NCBI GenBank assembly: GCA_028282595.1
Contig: JANQHQ010000036.1
Coordinates: forward strand, 62,001 to 126,000
Direction of reading: 5' to 3'
Origin: Chlorobium sp.
GTDB lineage: Bacteria > Bacteroidota > Chlorobiia > Chlorobiales > Chlorobiaceae
Length of the DNA stretch: 64,000 nucleotides
Shown: positions 1 through 8,180 of the stretch, piece after piece
How the letters are laid out: each line of letters opens with the position of its first letter
Position numbering within the stretch: position 1 is the first letter of the stretch
Notes under the pieces: generated by a model
Seen by the model: the letters and a program-made list of their open reading frames with translations, nothing else
Database searches by the model: none
Told to the model about the DNA's origin: nothing
Made by a program: the position numbers and the translations under genes

Positions 1-99
1 CCTCAGTTAGTCCTATAAATTACGGTGTTTTGGGTCTCAATGTAGTCACTGGAACGATAATCACGTTTTAGACCGTACATCGCCACACACGCTCCTATT

Positions 100-145
100 G
101 GCATACTGGTCAGTGACGGATGGGCATACTGGTCAGTGACGGATG
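100..145. repeat. 23-bp perfect tandem duplication
   Basis: Two identical 23-base units lie head to tail (100-122 and 123-145; each begins GGCATACTGG and ends GACGGATG). They overlap the 3' end of the nuclease gene. Because 23 is not a multiple of three, the second copy is read in another frame and supplies that gene's stop codon at 110-112. Bases 1-99 show no gene or RNA that I recognise. Confidence 0.95.
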
Positions 146-1189
146 CCTATCTAAAGAATCTGTTACGCCACGGACAACAATGGATGATAGCGATGGCGAA
201 TCAGCCTGCCCAATTCGCAAACAGATCTTCCCGTTCCGCAAAGGAGTAAACTCCTCTAGGATCCCACGCACATCAGAGGGCCACTTTGCGTCAATGTCCA
301 TTTGACGAGCATCCCAATACGCGCTACATGCAGGTCTGAACAGGCATAGCCTGCAATGCTCGGGCAGGGCTACCGCGAGAACGGTAGTGTCCATGGTTCC
401 GTCTTGCACGGCGTCAATTCGGTTGTTCGCAGCCCGCAGAAACTCCTTTGCCTCGTGAAGAAGGCGTTCGGCATGTTCTGGCTCAAAAACAACCTCTATA
501 GGCTCACCTTGAAGCGGAATTACCTCCAATCTGACAGGCCAAGTATCCGTTCTTTGTCTGTAGAGGGCTGCGTAGAGTTGCATTTGAATTCTGTATGCCT
601 GCTTGAGTTCACGGGAACACTTTTCTTGTCCCGACTCCAAAATGGCTCCGCTCTTGTAGTCACTGAGGACCACACCCTCAGTCGTCTCGCTTGCACGATC
701 AATGAATCCGCCGAGCTCCCCCTCATCTGATTCTACCCAGAGCTCAAATTCTGTCGCACGACGGGATGGCTCGGGGAGCTTGCCAGAACCCCGGTGCGCG
801 TCGCGGGCTATCTCCACAGCCCTACTGTATGTCCGCAGTCTACGAACCTGGAAATCTGGAATGCTCCGGCTCAGGGGTACCTGGTGTCTCCTTAGCGGGG
901 AAAGCTCCATGCGTGCCTCCGCCTCCGAGACAAGAGCTTTCCATCTCTCATCGACTCCTTCATTGCCGACTCCTTCCAACTCGCCTCGACCTGCAGCCTC
1001 AAGAATCCGATGGGCGATGCTGCCAAGTTCTGCGTGCGGGGATGGCGGGAGGAGAGAGTCGTTGCCAGACGCAGTCCATACTTCTCGCAGCAAGCACGCT
1101 TGCATTGCCGTATAGCGAGACGGCGATACACGACGAAACCGCTTCATGGTTAGCCGCTCCAACAGTAGATTTGTGCCAGATTTCTCCAT
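110..1189 (-). CDS. RecB/Cas4-like PD-(D/E)XK nuclease with Fe-S cysteines
   Basis: A 359-aa protein with the layout of RecB-family nucleases. His60 is the motif I histidine. Asp164 (GGFIDR) and Asp177-Tyr178-Lys179 (SDYKSG) are the metal-binding and catalytic residues. A QxxxY-like stretch follows near 202-206. Cys32 together with Cys279, Cys282 and Cys288 (C-x2-C-x5-C) reproduces the four-cysteine iron-sulfur pattern of AddB and Cas4. Expected activity is DNA cleavage or end resection. Its ATG shares one base with the helicase stop (TAATG), so translation is probably coupled and the two proteins probably act together. Met15 is an alternative start. The C-terminus runs into a 23-bp tandem repeat, so its last residues may be recent. 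The nuclease fold is well supported; the biological role is inferred. Confidence 0.85.
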   Translation of the reverse strand: MEKSGTNLLLERLTMKRFRRVSPSRYTAMQACLLREVWTASGNDSLLPPSPHAELGSIAHRILEAAGRGELEGVGNEGVDERWKALVSEAEARMELSPLRRHQVPLSRSIPDFQVRRLRTYSRAVEIARDAHRGSGKLPEPSRRATEFELWVESDEGELGGFIDRASETTEGVVLSDYKSGAILESGQEKCSRELKQAYRIQMQLYAALYRQRTDTWPVRLEVIPLQGEPIEVVFEPEHAERLLHEAKEFLRAANNRIDAVQDGTMDTTVLAVALPEHCRLCLFRPACSAYWDARQMDIDAKWPSDVRGILEEFTPLRNGKICLRIGQADSPSLSSIVVRGVTDSLDRHPSLTSMPIRH

Positions 1190-4100
1190 TATGTACCCAA
1201 CCGCTGATATACCCAGCTCATCCGCCGGTGAAGATTAAACGTGTCGACTATACAAACCGGGGCGTCTGCCCCAAGTGATGCCCGGGCTTCTGCGAGAATT
1301 CCATCAGGCTGCTCGGTATTCCAGAGGGGATGGGTCAGGATGACACTCTGGTCGGCAATGTTCCAGCCATGGAGGGGGCCGAATTCGGCAGGCTCACACG
1401 ACTGGAACGACTGACAGAAAGTCGTACATAGCGAGCCAGAGAACTCTAACCAGCCAGTGAGCTCGGGCGACGAGAAATCGCCGTTTACACCACAAACGTA
1501 TGCGGGATCTGCGAGTATACGCAGAATTGACATCCCCAGCCTCCAATCGAGAAGGCTGTGGTAGCTCATGTTTCGATAGAGGCATAGACAGTCGTAACAG
1601 GCCGATTGGCATGCGTTGGCATGTTCCGCAGAAAGCAGTTTCTCGATGAATGTGTCTTCGTCGTGTTCAGCCCCAGTGATTATGTCGAGCACTCGTCGCC
1701 AGTTGTCTTCCTGTGACAGCCAAGCCGTGAAACCAGCACCATTCTCAAGGTGGTCATTTACAATGACTTCGCCTGCGTGTGTTCCGTCATCAAGTTCGAT
1801 GGCCCGCACGGTGCTGATGTCAATTTCCTCAGGGTCAATATCGAGGTCTTCCGCGACAACCGAGCGCAGAATGAATGCGGCTGAGTAATAGGCGGCCTTC
1901 ACGGCGGCAGCCTGCCCCAGTTGGTTGCGCGGGATAAGATCGAGACACAGCGACGGGTGCAACGAATGTGGGCGTATCCTGAGCACGTCCGTGACTTTTG
2001 GCGCTGCCAGAGCAAACGAGTCGGTCTGCGCGGTCTCTGCTGTGAAGAGCACGTTGTCATCGCCCCGGATGTTCTGGTATCGCTCATCGATCCACTGGTG
2101 CGAGAGCGTGACTCCTCCACGGCTCCATCGAGCGGACCCAAGCCCACCAGTAAACAGTCGACCGGCGCGATCATTGATCCTGTAGACGTGTCCGCCAGAC
2201 GTTGGAACAAGACCGGTGTTCGTGCTTGGGACGACCACAGGGGGGACATCGGTTTTTTCGGCCACGGAGCTCGTGCCACGCGGCAGGAATTCGTCATCTG
2301 CTTTCGCGTCCACTCCATGGCTGAATGACGTTCTAAACGCTGCGGGGATAACAATTTCGAACACACGAAATGCATTCTCACCCTCACGGCTGTTTCCGCA
2401 ATCGGGACAGCCTGCCATGTCAGGTTCGGCATTATAGGTGTCCACGAAATGACAGAGGTCACATCGTGCCATCCACATGCGCCGGGGAAATGGGTTACCG
2501 GATACAGGATGCCAAGATGGATCGGGGAGAAGCGGACATGTAAAACCGATAGAGGTATAGACCCGTTTATCCTTTGTCTTCTGAGAGCCCGGCGCAAACT
2601 CCGTAATGGCAAGATCAAGATCACGGTCAATAGTCATGGCTTCTCGACGACGGAATCCGTGAAACAGCAACCTGACACGGGATGGCATCCCATACATGGG
2701 CAGAATTGCGCCTTCCGCAAGCCTTTCGGCCAGTCCTTCGCCGACGAGCTCTACGCTGTTCGCACATTCTTGGACTTGTGCGAAAAGGTTTTCCCGGACG
2801 TACGTCACCATGTCGCCAACCGAGACCCCTTCTGTACTTGCCAGAATGGAAGCGACGACTTGGGGTACCTCCGGCGAAGCTGTGAGCCATTCCTCAACAG
2901 CCTGCCGCCGGTCGGGATTCCCGAGCCAATCAGCGACAGTGCCGAACTCGCCATGGCTATCCGGCGGCGTTGGGCTGTCCCACCACCGAACGCCCGCTGC
3001 GCGGAACGCCTCCGACAAACAGGCTTTCGCTAAAAGGCGTTTGGCAATCTCTTCTCGCCTCATAGACAGAAAAGGAACAGGAGGCAAGTCGCCCGTGATC
3101 CGGCGGGGGCGGCTGTAGTAGAACTCGTCATGACTCCGGCCTCGACACAGCGTCAGCACCGCTGCAAATGCCTGACCACGCCTGCCCGCTCGGCCCACGC
3201 GCTGCTGGTAGTTGAATCGCATGGGCGGCATGTTTGCCAACACAACAGCCTGCAAATTGCCGATGTCCACACCGACTTCCATGGTGGTCGTAACGCTAAG
3301 CAGGTCAATCGAATCAACGAGAAGAATTGGCGGACGAGCTCTATCTGCTTCGGTTCGCACCACAACATCTCTAAAGCATCGCTGACGATCTGGTTGATCG
3401 TCCGTCTGAGCCGTCAATTCCTCGCAATGGAGCCGCAGGGGAGCGCGATGCTCAACGGCCTCGCTTGCGTAGTAGTTTTTGCTATGAAGGTCTTGGCACT
3501 GCGCATCCGGTTCACGGTTGATCTCACCGAGGCAACCAGTGCAGACCCCGGCTGCGCGGTGCATGTGGACACGCTGACAGGACGGACACACCCAGATTGG
3601 ATCGTCTTGAAGCCCTAGCCTCACAAGCAGACGGTGCGCTTGCAGTTTCGCACTCTCATGTCCACCTGCTTGGCAAATCGCATCCCACGTGCCTGCCAGA
3701 AGCGTTGACGCGTCCGCACCGTTCTGTGTGGCACAGGCTCGGATGTAGTTTCGGAGTCTTGCCCTTGCTGGGGGATCCCAATTCATCCAATCGTCAAGCC
3801 AGTCTGGAGCAGGCTGCCGTTCTTGATGGTAACGGTAGAGGTCGCCCATGATTCGCACGCATCCGTGGCACAGGTCCCGAAAAGTATCCGGCGGCAGCCC
3901 AGCACGCCCTGCATGTTCTTCCCATACCTCGTCAGATAGATCAAGGCATGCGTACCCAAGCCCAGCCGACTCAAAGCCGAAGTAAAGGCGACTGAATAAC
4001 ACATTCATGATTTCCGTGCGAACCTTGCCGCGCACACGGTCTCTTCTCTCAATCGCACTCTCCGGCAAACCATTGCGCCAGCATGCATCACTGTTTGTAT

Positions 4101-7035
4101 AGTCAAAGAATTCAGTCCAGTGGTGATCTTCGCCTTCGAAATTGAACATTTGGTACATCACGTCATTGCCTGCGGGGTTGATGCCCAGTTTTTTCAAACG
4201 CTTGATCAACAGCAGTGAACGTGTGCCTGACACATCTTCCGCATCAAATTCATATAGCAGGCGTAGTGGAACCATTCGCGTCGAAGCTTGTCGCCTGATC
4301 GCTTCGAGCGCGCTTGAGGCTTTCTGACGCCCCTGTTCCAGGTTGTCCCGAAGAATTCCGGCAAGGCCGTCGGGTATCTCCGTTCTCGCGATCTCGATTT
4401 CGCGCAATAAGCGCTCTGCAATTCCCGGGTTTTCCGCGGCACATGTACGTGCTCCAGCGCATTGTGCCTCACCGTGTTCTTCCAAGTCTGCCAGCAAAAG
4501 GCCTTCACTGACCGCAATACGGTGCAACTCGTCATACATGGCTTCACGCACAAGGTCCAAGTAATGTGTTCGTTCAATTCCATTCGAGATGGACGCTGCA
4601 TCCTCTCTGCTGTCCGAGAAAACCACGAGTTTGCGGGTATCCCCTTCGGGAAGGCTATAGAAAAGCTCCTTGGATAGAAGCTGACTCACGCGAGAAAAAC
4701 CTGTTCTAAATCCACGCACTGGTGATGTGCGGTACATTTTTCTGCTGTAGTTGGCCGCACAGTTGGGACAACATGATGGTAGCGCCGAGAAGTTCTGCTC
4801 ATCGTCAGCCCCATCGATGGCGGGAATGACATACAGGTATCCCGGAATAGCCGTGCCTTCTGGCGCCAGTGGACCGTTCGGAGCATCGGTAACGCGACCA
4901 CTGAATGCATCAAGGTGTTTGATGGCCCAGCGAGCTTGTTCTGAACCGTCGAGGACAACACGCGGCTGACGCCATGTTCGCGCATCATCTTTTAGCATGC
5001 TTCTGCCTCTTGGCCAGAAGATCGCAAAGTCACCGTAGGTCTTCCGGTCCACAAACCGAGCCGCCTGTTTGTCGGGAAGCCCTTCAATGTCCGGGTCCGT
5101 GCTCAGGATCTCGATTCCTCTCCCATCGCGATTCCGAAGTCGGCTGCCACCAAAGAAAATAGTCCCGCACTGCTCGCAGTATAAAACCTCCAACACACGA
5201 TGCTGTGTATCAGGATTCTCGCAGAAAATCCGGTTCTGCGAGAAGAGTTTGCCTGCCGGTCTGACGCCATCAAAATGAGCACCGTCACACTGGCATCCGG
5301 GCTGAACGCATGCCCAGAGGCCTTCGATGTTCCTGAAGAACCAGTGAAATCGAAAAGATGGCAGTATTGGTGCTGCATGCTGAGAGGCTGCAATTCCGCG
5401 CGCGACAAGAAGTCCACGCACTGCTTGCATCGCCATCTCCTCGCTGCCCGCGTCTGGAAAAACTCGGGCCGCAAAGTCAGAAATCGATATTGCCCTGGTA
5501 CGATTCCCGTCCTTACATGCAAGGAGCATGGTCTTAGCTAACGTTTCCTGCACGGACTGCAGAGCAGAACACAGGTGCGTCTGAGGATCGTCACCAGTTG
5601 CAGCAGGGTTCAGCGACGTTGCTAGCAACGTACAGGATTCAGCGAGGCTGTCAGTAGTATTACCAGCTCGGATGCCATCGGCAAAATTTGCGAATGCTGC
5701 AGCATAGAGAGTACCGTCATCATCCTCGGCAATCGGTTGTTCAGATCCAGCGAGGATCTGAGAGGCTGACCAGTTACATCCGAAGAAATCTGAGAGAAAC
5801 GATAGACTGTCGGTATTGGATGGATCGAGGGACGCACTGGACGCCAAGATGCGCAACCTGGGATCGGTTGGTGAAAGACCAAGCCTGCGGAAAAGAAGCC
5901 GCAAGAGATATGCAACTTCCGTTCCTGAAGTCCCGCGGTAAAGATGAAGTTCATCAATGATCAGATGAAACACGTTACCTGGTTGTTCGAGCCATTGACG
6001 AGTCTGCTCAAATATTGGCGAATCAGCTTCTCTCATCAGCATGATACTGAGCATGCTGTAGTTCGTGATAAGGATATCGGGCGGCGATTGCTGCATATCC
6101 CAGCGAGAGCGCATTTCAGCACCATCAAGACGAGGGAAAAAATAGATACTGTCGCGTGCCGCTTCGCGTTCTTCTTCGGACGATGCTTCTGCCTCCCGCC
6201 GAGCGGCGTGCACAGCCGCCTCGGTTGCGCCTCGATCCAGAACCGTTAGTTCTCTGGCAAGTCTCTCAATGCGCCCTCGATCCGGGTTCCCGCTTTGGTT
6301 CTGCTCGTGACCTGGTACGGGGGTGTTCCCGGTGTACCGACCAAAGTAGATCCGGTTTCCGTTCATGTGTTCAGAGCACCATTCTCGAGCTGAATCGGAA
6401 TCCAGTGCACGCCGGAGACGTGTTAGCTGGTCCTCTACAAGCGCGTTCATGGGATATAGAATAAGGGCTCGCACGGCTGCCGGTCTGGTCTCATGTCCTC
6501 GCTGCGGAACGCGGTACGAACGTGCTATTCGGTTTCTGCTATTGCAAGATGCTTGCCAATCCTCGTTCGACCACCAATCATTGACATGAGGATCCTGCGC
6601 TCCGGGTTTTCCCCAATGGATGCTTTCAGCAGCAATCGACGCAAATAAAGGTAACAAGAAAGACTCTGTCTTACCGGAACCGGTCCCTGCCGTAACGACT
6701 GCATTCTGGCCGGTGACGGCACGCTGCAACATTGCAATCTGGTGGGCATAAAGGGGGTAGTTGCCTACCAAACCTGAGAGCGAGAGCTCTTTGAATCTCG
6801 CGACAGCTTCGGGGCTCATACCAGGCAAGTCTTCTGCTGTCAGTGCAGCAAGAGGCCGGTCGGTTGTGTAACGTGGAAGAGGTTCAATCCAAGGCTCTTG
6901 GTTTAAAATCCCCGGACGCCTTAGCATTTCTTCACGCTCCTGCTCCAATCCTGGAAATTGAGTGCCAAACGCTGTCTTCAGGTACAGGATGAAGTTGTCC
7001 CGGATCTTTTCAAAAGCACCAACTGGGTCATTCAT
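1189..7035 (-). CDS. Large DUF1998-type superfamily-2 DEAD/DEAH helicase
   Basis: A 1948-aa helicase. Walker A is at about 116-123 (AGTGSGKT), motif Ia is LYPMNAL, motif II is DELH at 361-364 and motif III is SAS near 400-402. The second RecA lobe has VVFSDSRE near 804 and the motif VI arginine finger QRVGRAGRRG at 1278-1287. CxxC pairs near 620, 756-759, 1150-1153 and 1165-1168 suggest zinc ribbons. The C-terminus (about 1800-1850) has a cysteine cluster (ACYDCLCLYR) typical of DUF1998/MZB helicases. Related proteins include MrfA/YprA in DNA repair and the very large helicases of Druantia; DISARM carries DUF1998 on a separate protein, DrmB. An AAGGA Shine-Dalgarno lies 8 bases before the ATG. 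It is the motor of the cassette with the downstream nuclease. I do not assign it to a named system. Confidence 0.9.
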   Translation of the reverse strand: MNDPVGAFEKIRDNFILYLKTAFGTQFPGLEQEREEMLRRPGILNQEPWIEPLPRYTTDRPLAALTAEDLPGMSPEAVARFKELSLSGLVGNYPLYAHQIAMLQRAVTGQNAVVTAGTGSGKTESFLLPLFASIAAESIHWGKPGAQDPHVNDWWSNEDWQASCNSRNRIARSYRVPQRGHETRPAAVRALILYPMNALVEDQLTRLRRALDSDSAREWCSEHMNGNRIYFGRYTGNTPVPGHEQNQSGNPDRGRIERLARELTVLDRGATEAAVHAARREAEASSEEEREAARDSIYFFPRLDGAEMRSRWDMQQSPPDILITNYSMLSIMLMREADSPIFEQTRQWLEQPGNVFHLIIDELHLYRGTSGTEVAYLLRLLFRRLGLSPTDPRLRILASSASLDPSNTDSLSFLSDFFGCNWSASQILAGSEQPIAEDDDGTLYAAAFANFADGIRAGNTTDSLAESCTLLATSLNPAATGDDPQTHLCSALQSVQETLAKTMLLACKDGNRTRAISISDFAARVFPDAGSEEMAMQAVRGLLVARGIAASQHAAPILPSFRFHWFFRNIEGLWACVQPGCQCDGAHFDGVRPAGKLFSQNRIFCENPDTQHRVLEVLYCEQCGTIFFGGSRLRNRDGRGIEILSTDPDIEGLPDKQAARFVDRKTYGDFAIFWPRGRSMLKDDARTWRQPRVVLDGSEQARWAIKHLDAFSGRVTDAPNGPLAPEGTAIPGYLYVIPAIDGADDEQNFSALPSCCPNCAANYSRKMYRTSPVRGFRTGFSRVSQLLSKELFYSLPEGDTRKLVVFSDSREDAASISNGIERTHYLDLVREAMYDELHRIAVSEGLLLADLEEHGEAQCAGARTCAAENPGIAERLLREIEIARTEIPDGLAGILRDNLEQGRQKASSALEAIRRQASTRMVPLRLLYEFDAEDVSGTRSLLLIKRLKKLGINPAGNDVMYQMFNFEGEDHHWTEFFDYTNSDACWRNGLPESAIERRDRVRGKVRTEIMNVLFSRLYFGFESAGLGYACLDLSDEVWEEHAGRAGLPPDTFRDLCHGCVRIMGDLYRYHQERQPAPDWLDDWMNWDPPARARLRNYIRACATQNGADASTLLAGTWDAICQAGGHESAKLQAHRLLVRLGLQDDPIWVCPSCQRVHMHRAAGVCTGCLGEINREPDAQCQDLHSKNYYASEAVEHRAPLRLHCEELTAQTDDQPDRQRCFRDVVVRTEADRARPPILLVDSIDLLSVTTTMEVGVDIGNLQAVVLANMPPMRFNYQQRVGRAGRRGQAFAAVLTLCRGRSHDEFYYSRPRRITGDLPPVPFLSMRREEIAKRLLAKACLSEAFRAAGVRWWDSPTPPDSHGEFGTVADWLGNPDRRQAVEEWLTASPEVPQVVASILASTEGVSVGDMVTYVRENLFAQVQECANSVELVGEGLAERLAEGAILPMYGMPSRVRLLFHGFRRREAMTIDRDLDLAITEFAPGSQKTKDKRVYTSIGFTCPLLPDPSWHPVSGNPFPRRMWMARCDLCHFVDTYNAEPDMAGCPDCGNSREGENAFRVFEIVIPAAFRTSFSHGVDAKADDEFLPRGTSSVAEKTDVPPVVVPSTNTGLVPTSGGHVYRINDRAGRLFTGGLGSARWSRGGVTLSHQWIDERYQNIRGDDNVLFTAETAQTDSFALAAPKVTDVLRIRPHSLHPSLCLDLIPRNQLGQAAAVKAAYYSAAFILRSVVAEDLDIDPEEIDISTVRAIELDDGTHAGEVIVNDHLENGAGFTAWLSQEDNWRRVLDIITGAEHDEDTFIEKLLSAEHANACQSACYDCLCLYRNMSYHSLLDWRLGMSILRILADPAYVCGVNGDFSSPELTGWLEFSGSLCTTFCQSFQSCEPAEFGPLHGWNIADQSVILTHPLWNTEQPDGILAEARASLGADAPVCIVDTFNLHRRMSWVYQRLGT

Positions 7036-7187
7036 AACAAATGTCCTTAAAACTTGCTTTACTGACAGAATTAATCAACAAAAACGCTGTAACACATTGA
7101 GCATCGCATCAATCAAAGGTTATCATGATCATGTGTTCTTGTGCCTCTTGGTGATTTTCATGAAATATACCCTCAATGACAGAACGT

Positions 7188-8180
7188 TTATCGAATTTCA
7201 ACTCTTGCCGGTCTTTGTCCTACCTTTGAGAGAGCAACCAGCGCGATCTGTGGAGGAACGTCCTCATACATCAGCCAATCTGCGCATTCACAGCCGGGGA
7301 CTAGCTTCTCCTCAGGTTTGTGGACAGGTGGTTGCCCTGAGCACAGGCAAACGGCTCTGGATATGACTGAGGGCAGCGGAATCCTTACAGGAATGCACAA
7401 CCGGTATCTCCTTTCATCATAAGCTGCCACAGTTATTCCTTTGGCGTTAAGGTTTAAATAACGGCCCCAGTCTCGATCCACCTTTGCTCCTGAACCATCC
7501 CGGAAAAATACATACGTAGGAAGTGTTGTTGTTGGATTGAGATATTTAGAAAGGCGAGGAAGCGAATCCGAACGTGTCCGCTGAAACATGTGCGTGCTAA
7601 CGCAGAAATCGTAACGAGTCCAGCCGAAGTTTTCAGGGATACTGTAGTCCAGCATTTTCTCGTACTCCAAAAGCGTGCCGCACCAATTCACGAACGTCCA
7701 TGCTGGAGGAATTTTTGGGCAACGAAGCCCAAGCTTCTCAGTGAACGCAGCCAATACCTTATCTGATTCAGATTGAATTTTTATGGTGTCAGGAAACAGA
7801 CCATGAGGTCCGGGATAACGTTTAGTGATGATCTTAATAGAGCCGCTTTGCGCATTTGCTGCTTCGGCGAGCTGTTCTTGAGTCTTCAAGCAACGAGCAC
7901 CGGTAAGCACAGCAACTGGCAATCCTGCACGTGGTAGCCGACAAAGTGAGGCAGGTGATGCTGTTATTATACTCTTTCCATTTTCGTAGTAAGCATCGCA
8001 GTGTCCGAGGGCTTCATAGCATTGCAATAGTCCGCTTCGGATAGCTGCTAAGTTAGATGTACGCTCTTCGCTCAATTTGTTTGCGGAAAGGAAATCAATG
8101 GCATCACAGTAATCAGCCCATCTCATTTTTCCACGAGCAGATATGACAAAAAGCAATCGGTTAGGATCAGCGTATATCAT
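7188..8180 (-). CDS. Unknown cassette protein, possible winged-helix N-terminus
   Basis: A 330-aa protein that I do not recognise. No membrane segment or signal peptide is visible. Residues about 15-110 look like a helical or winged-helix segment ending in a hydrophobic strand-rich stretch (GLPVAVLTGAR). The C-terminal third contains CLCSGQPP and later a GCECADW cysteine pair. Its start overlaps the end of the 684-aa gene by 14 bases, which ties the two into one transcript. A 152-base gap, the only one in the cassette, separates it from the helicase. A specificity, DNA-binding or regulatory role is possible but is inference only. Base composition is visibly more AT-rich than the core genes beyond 10.7 kb. 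Confidence 0.75.
   Translation of the reverse strand: MIYADPNRLLFVISARGKMRWADYCDAIDFLSANKLSEERTSNLAAIRSGLLQCYEALGHCDAYYENGKSIITASPASLCRLPRAGLPVAVLTGARCLKTQEQLAEAANAQSGSIKIITKRYPGPHGLFPDTIKIQSESDKVLAAFTEKLGLRCPKIPPAWTFVNWCGTLLEYEKMLDYSIPENFGWTRYDFCVSTHMFQRTRSDSLPRLSKYLNPTTTLPTYVFFRDGSGAKVDRDWGRYLNLNAKGITVAAYDERRYRLCIPVRIPLPSVISRAVCLCSGQPPVHKPEEKLVPGCECADWLMYEDVPPQIALVALSKVGQRPARVEIR

Noticed and set aside
1189..7035. Naming the helicase DruE, DrmA or DpdJ
   Set aside because: Size and DUF1998-like end resemble such proteins, but the partner genes of Druantia, DISARM or the Dpd system are not recognisable here.
7036..7187. Second promoter between the 330-aa gene and the helicase
   Set aside because: The gap is AT-rich and contains CATGATCATG, but no spaced -35/-10 pair is convincing.
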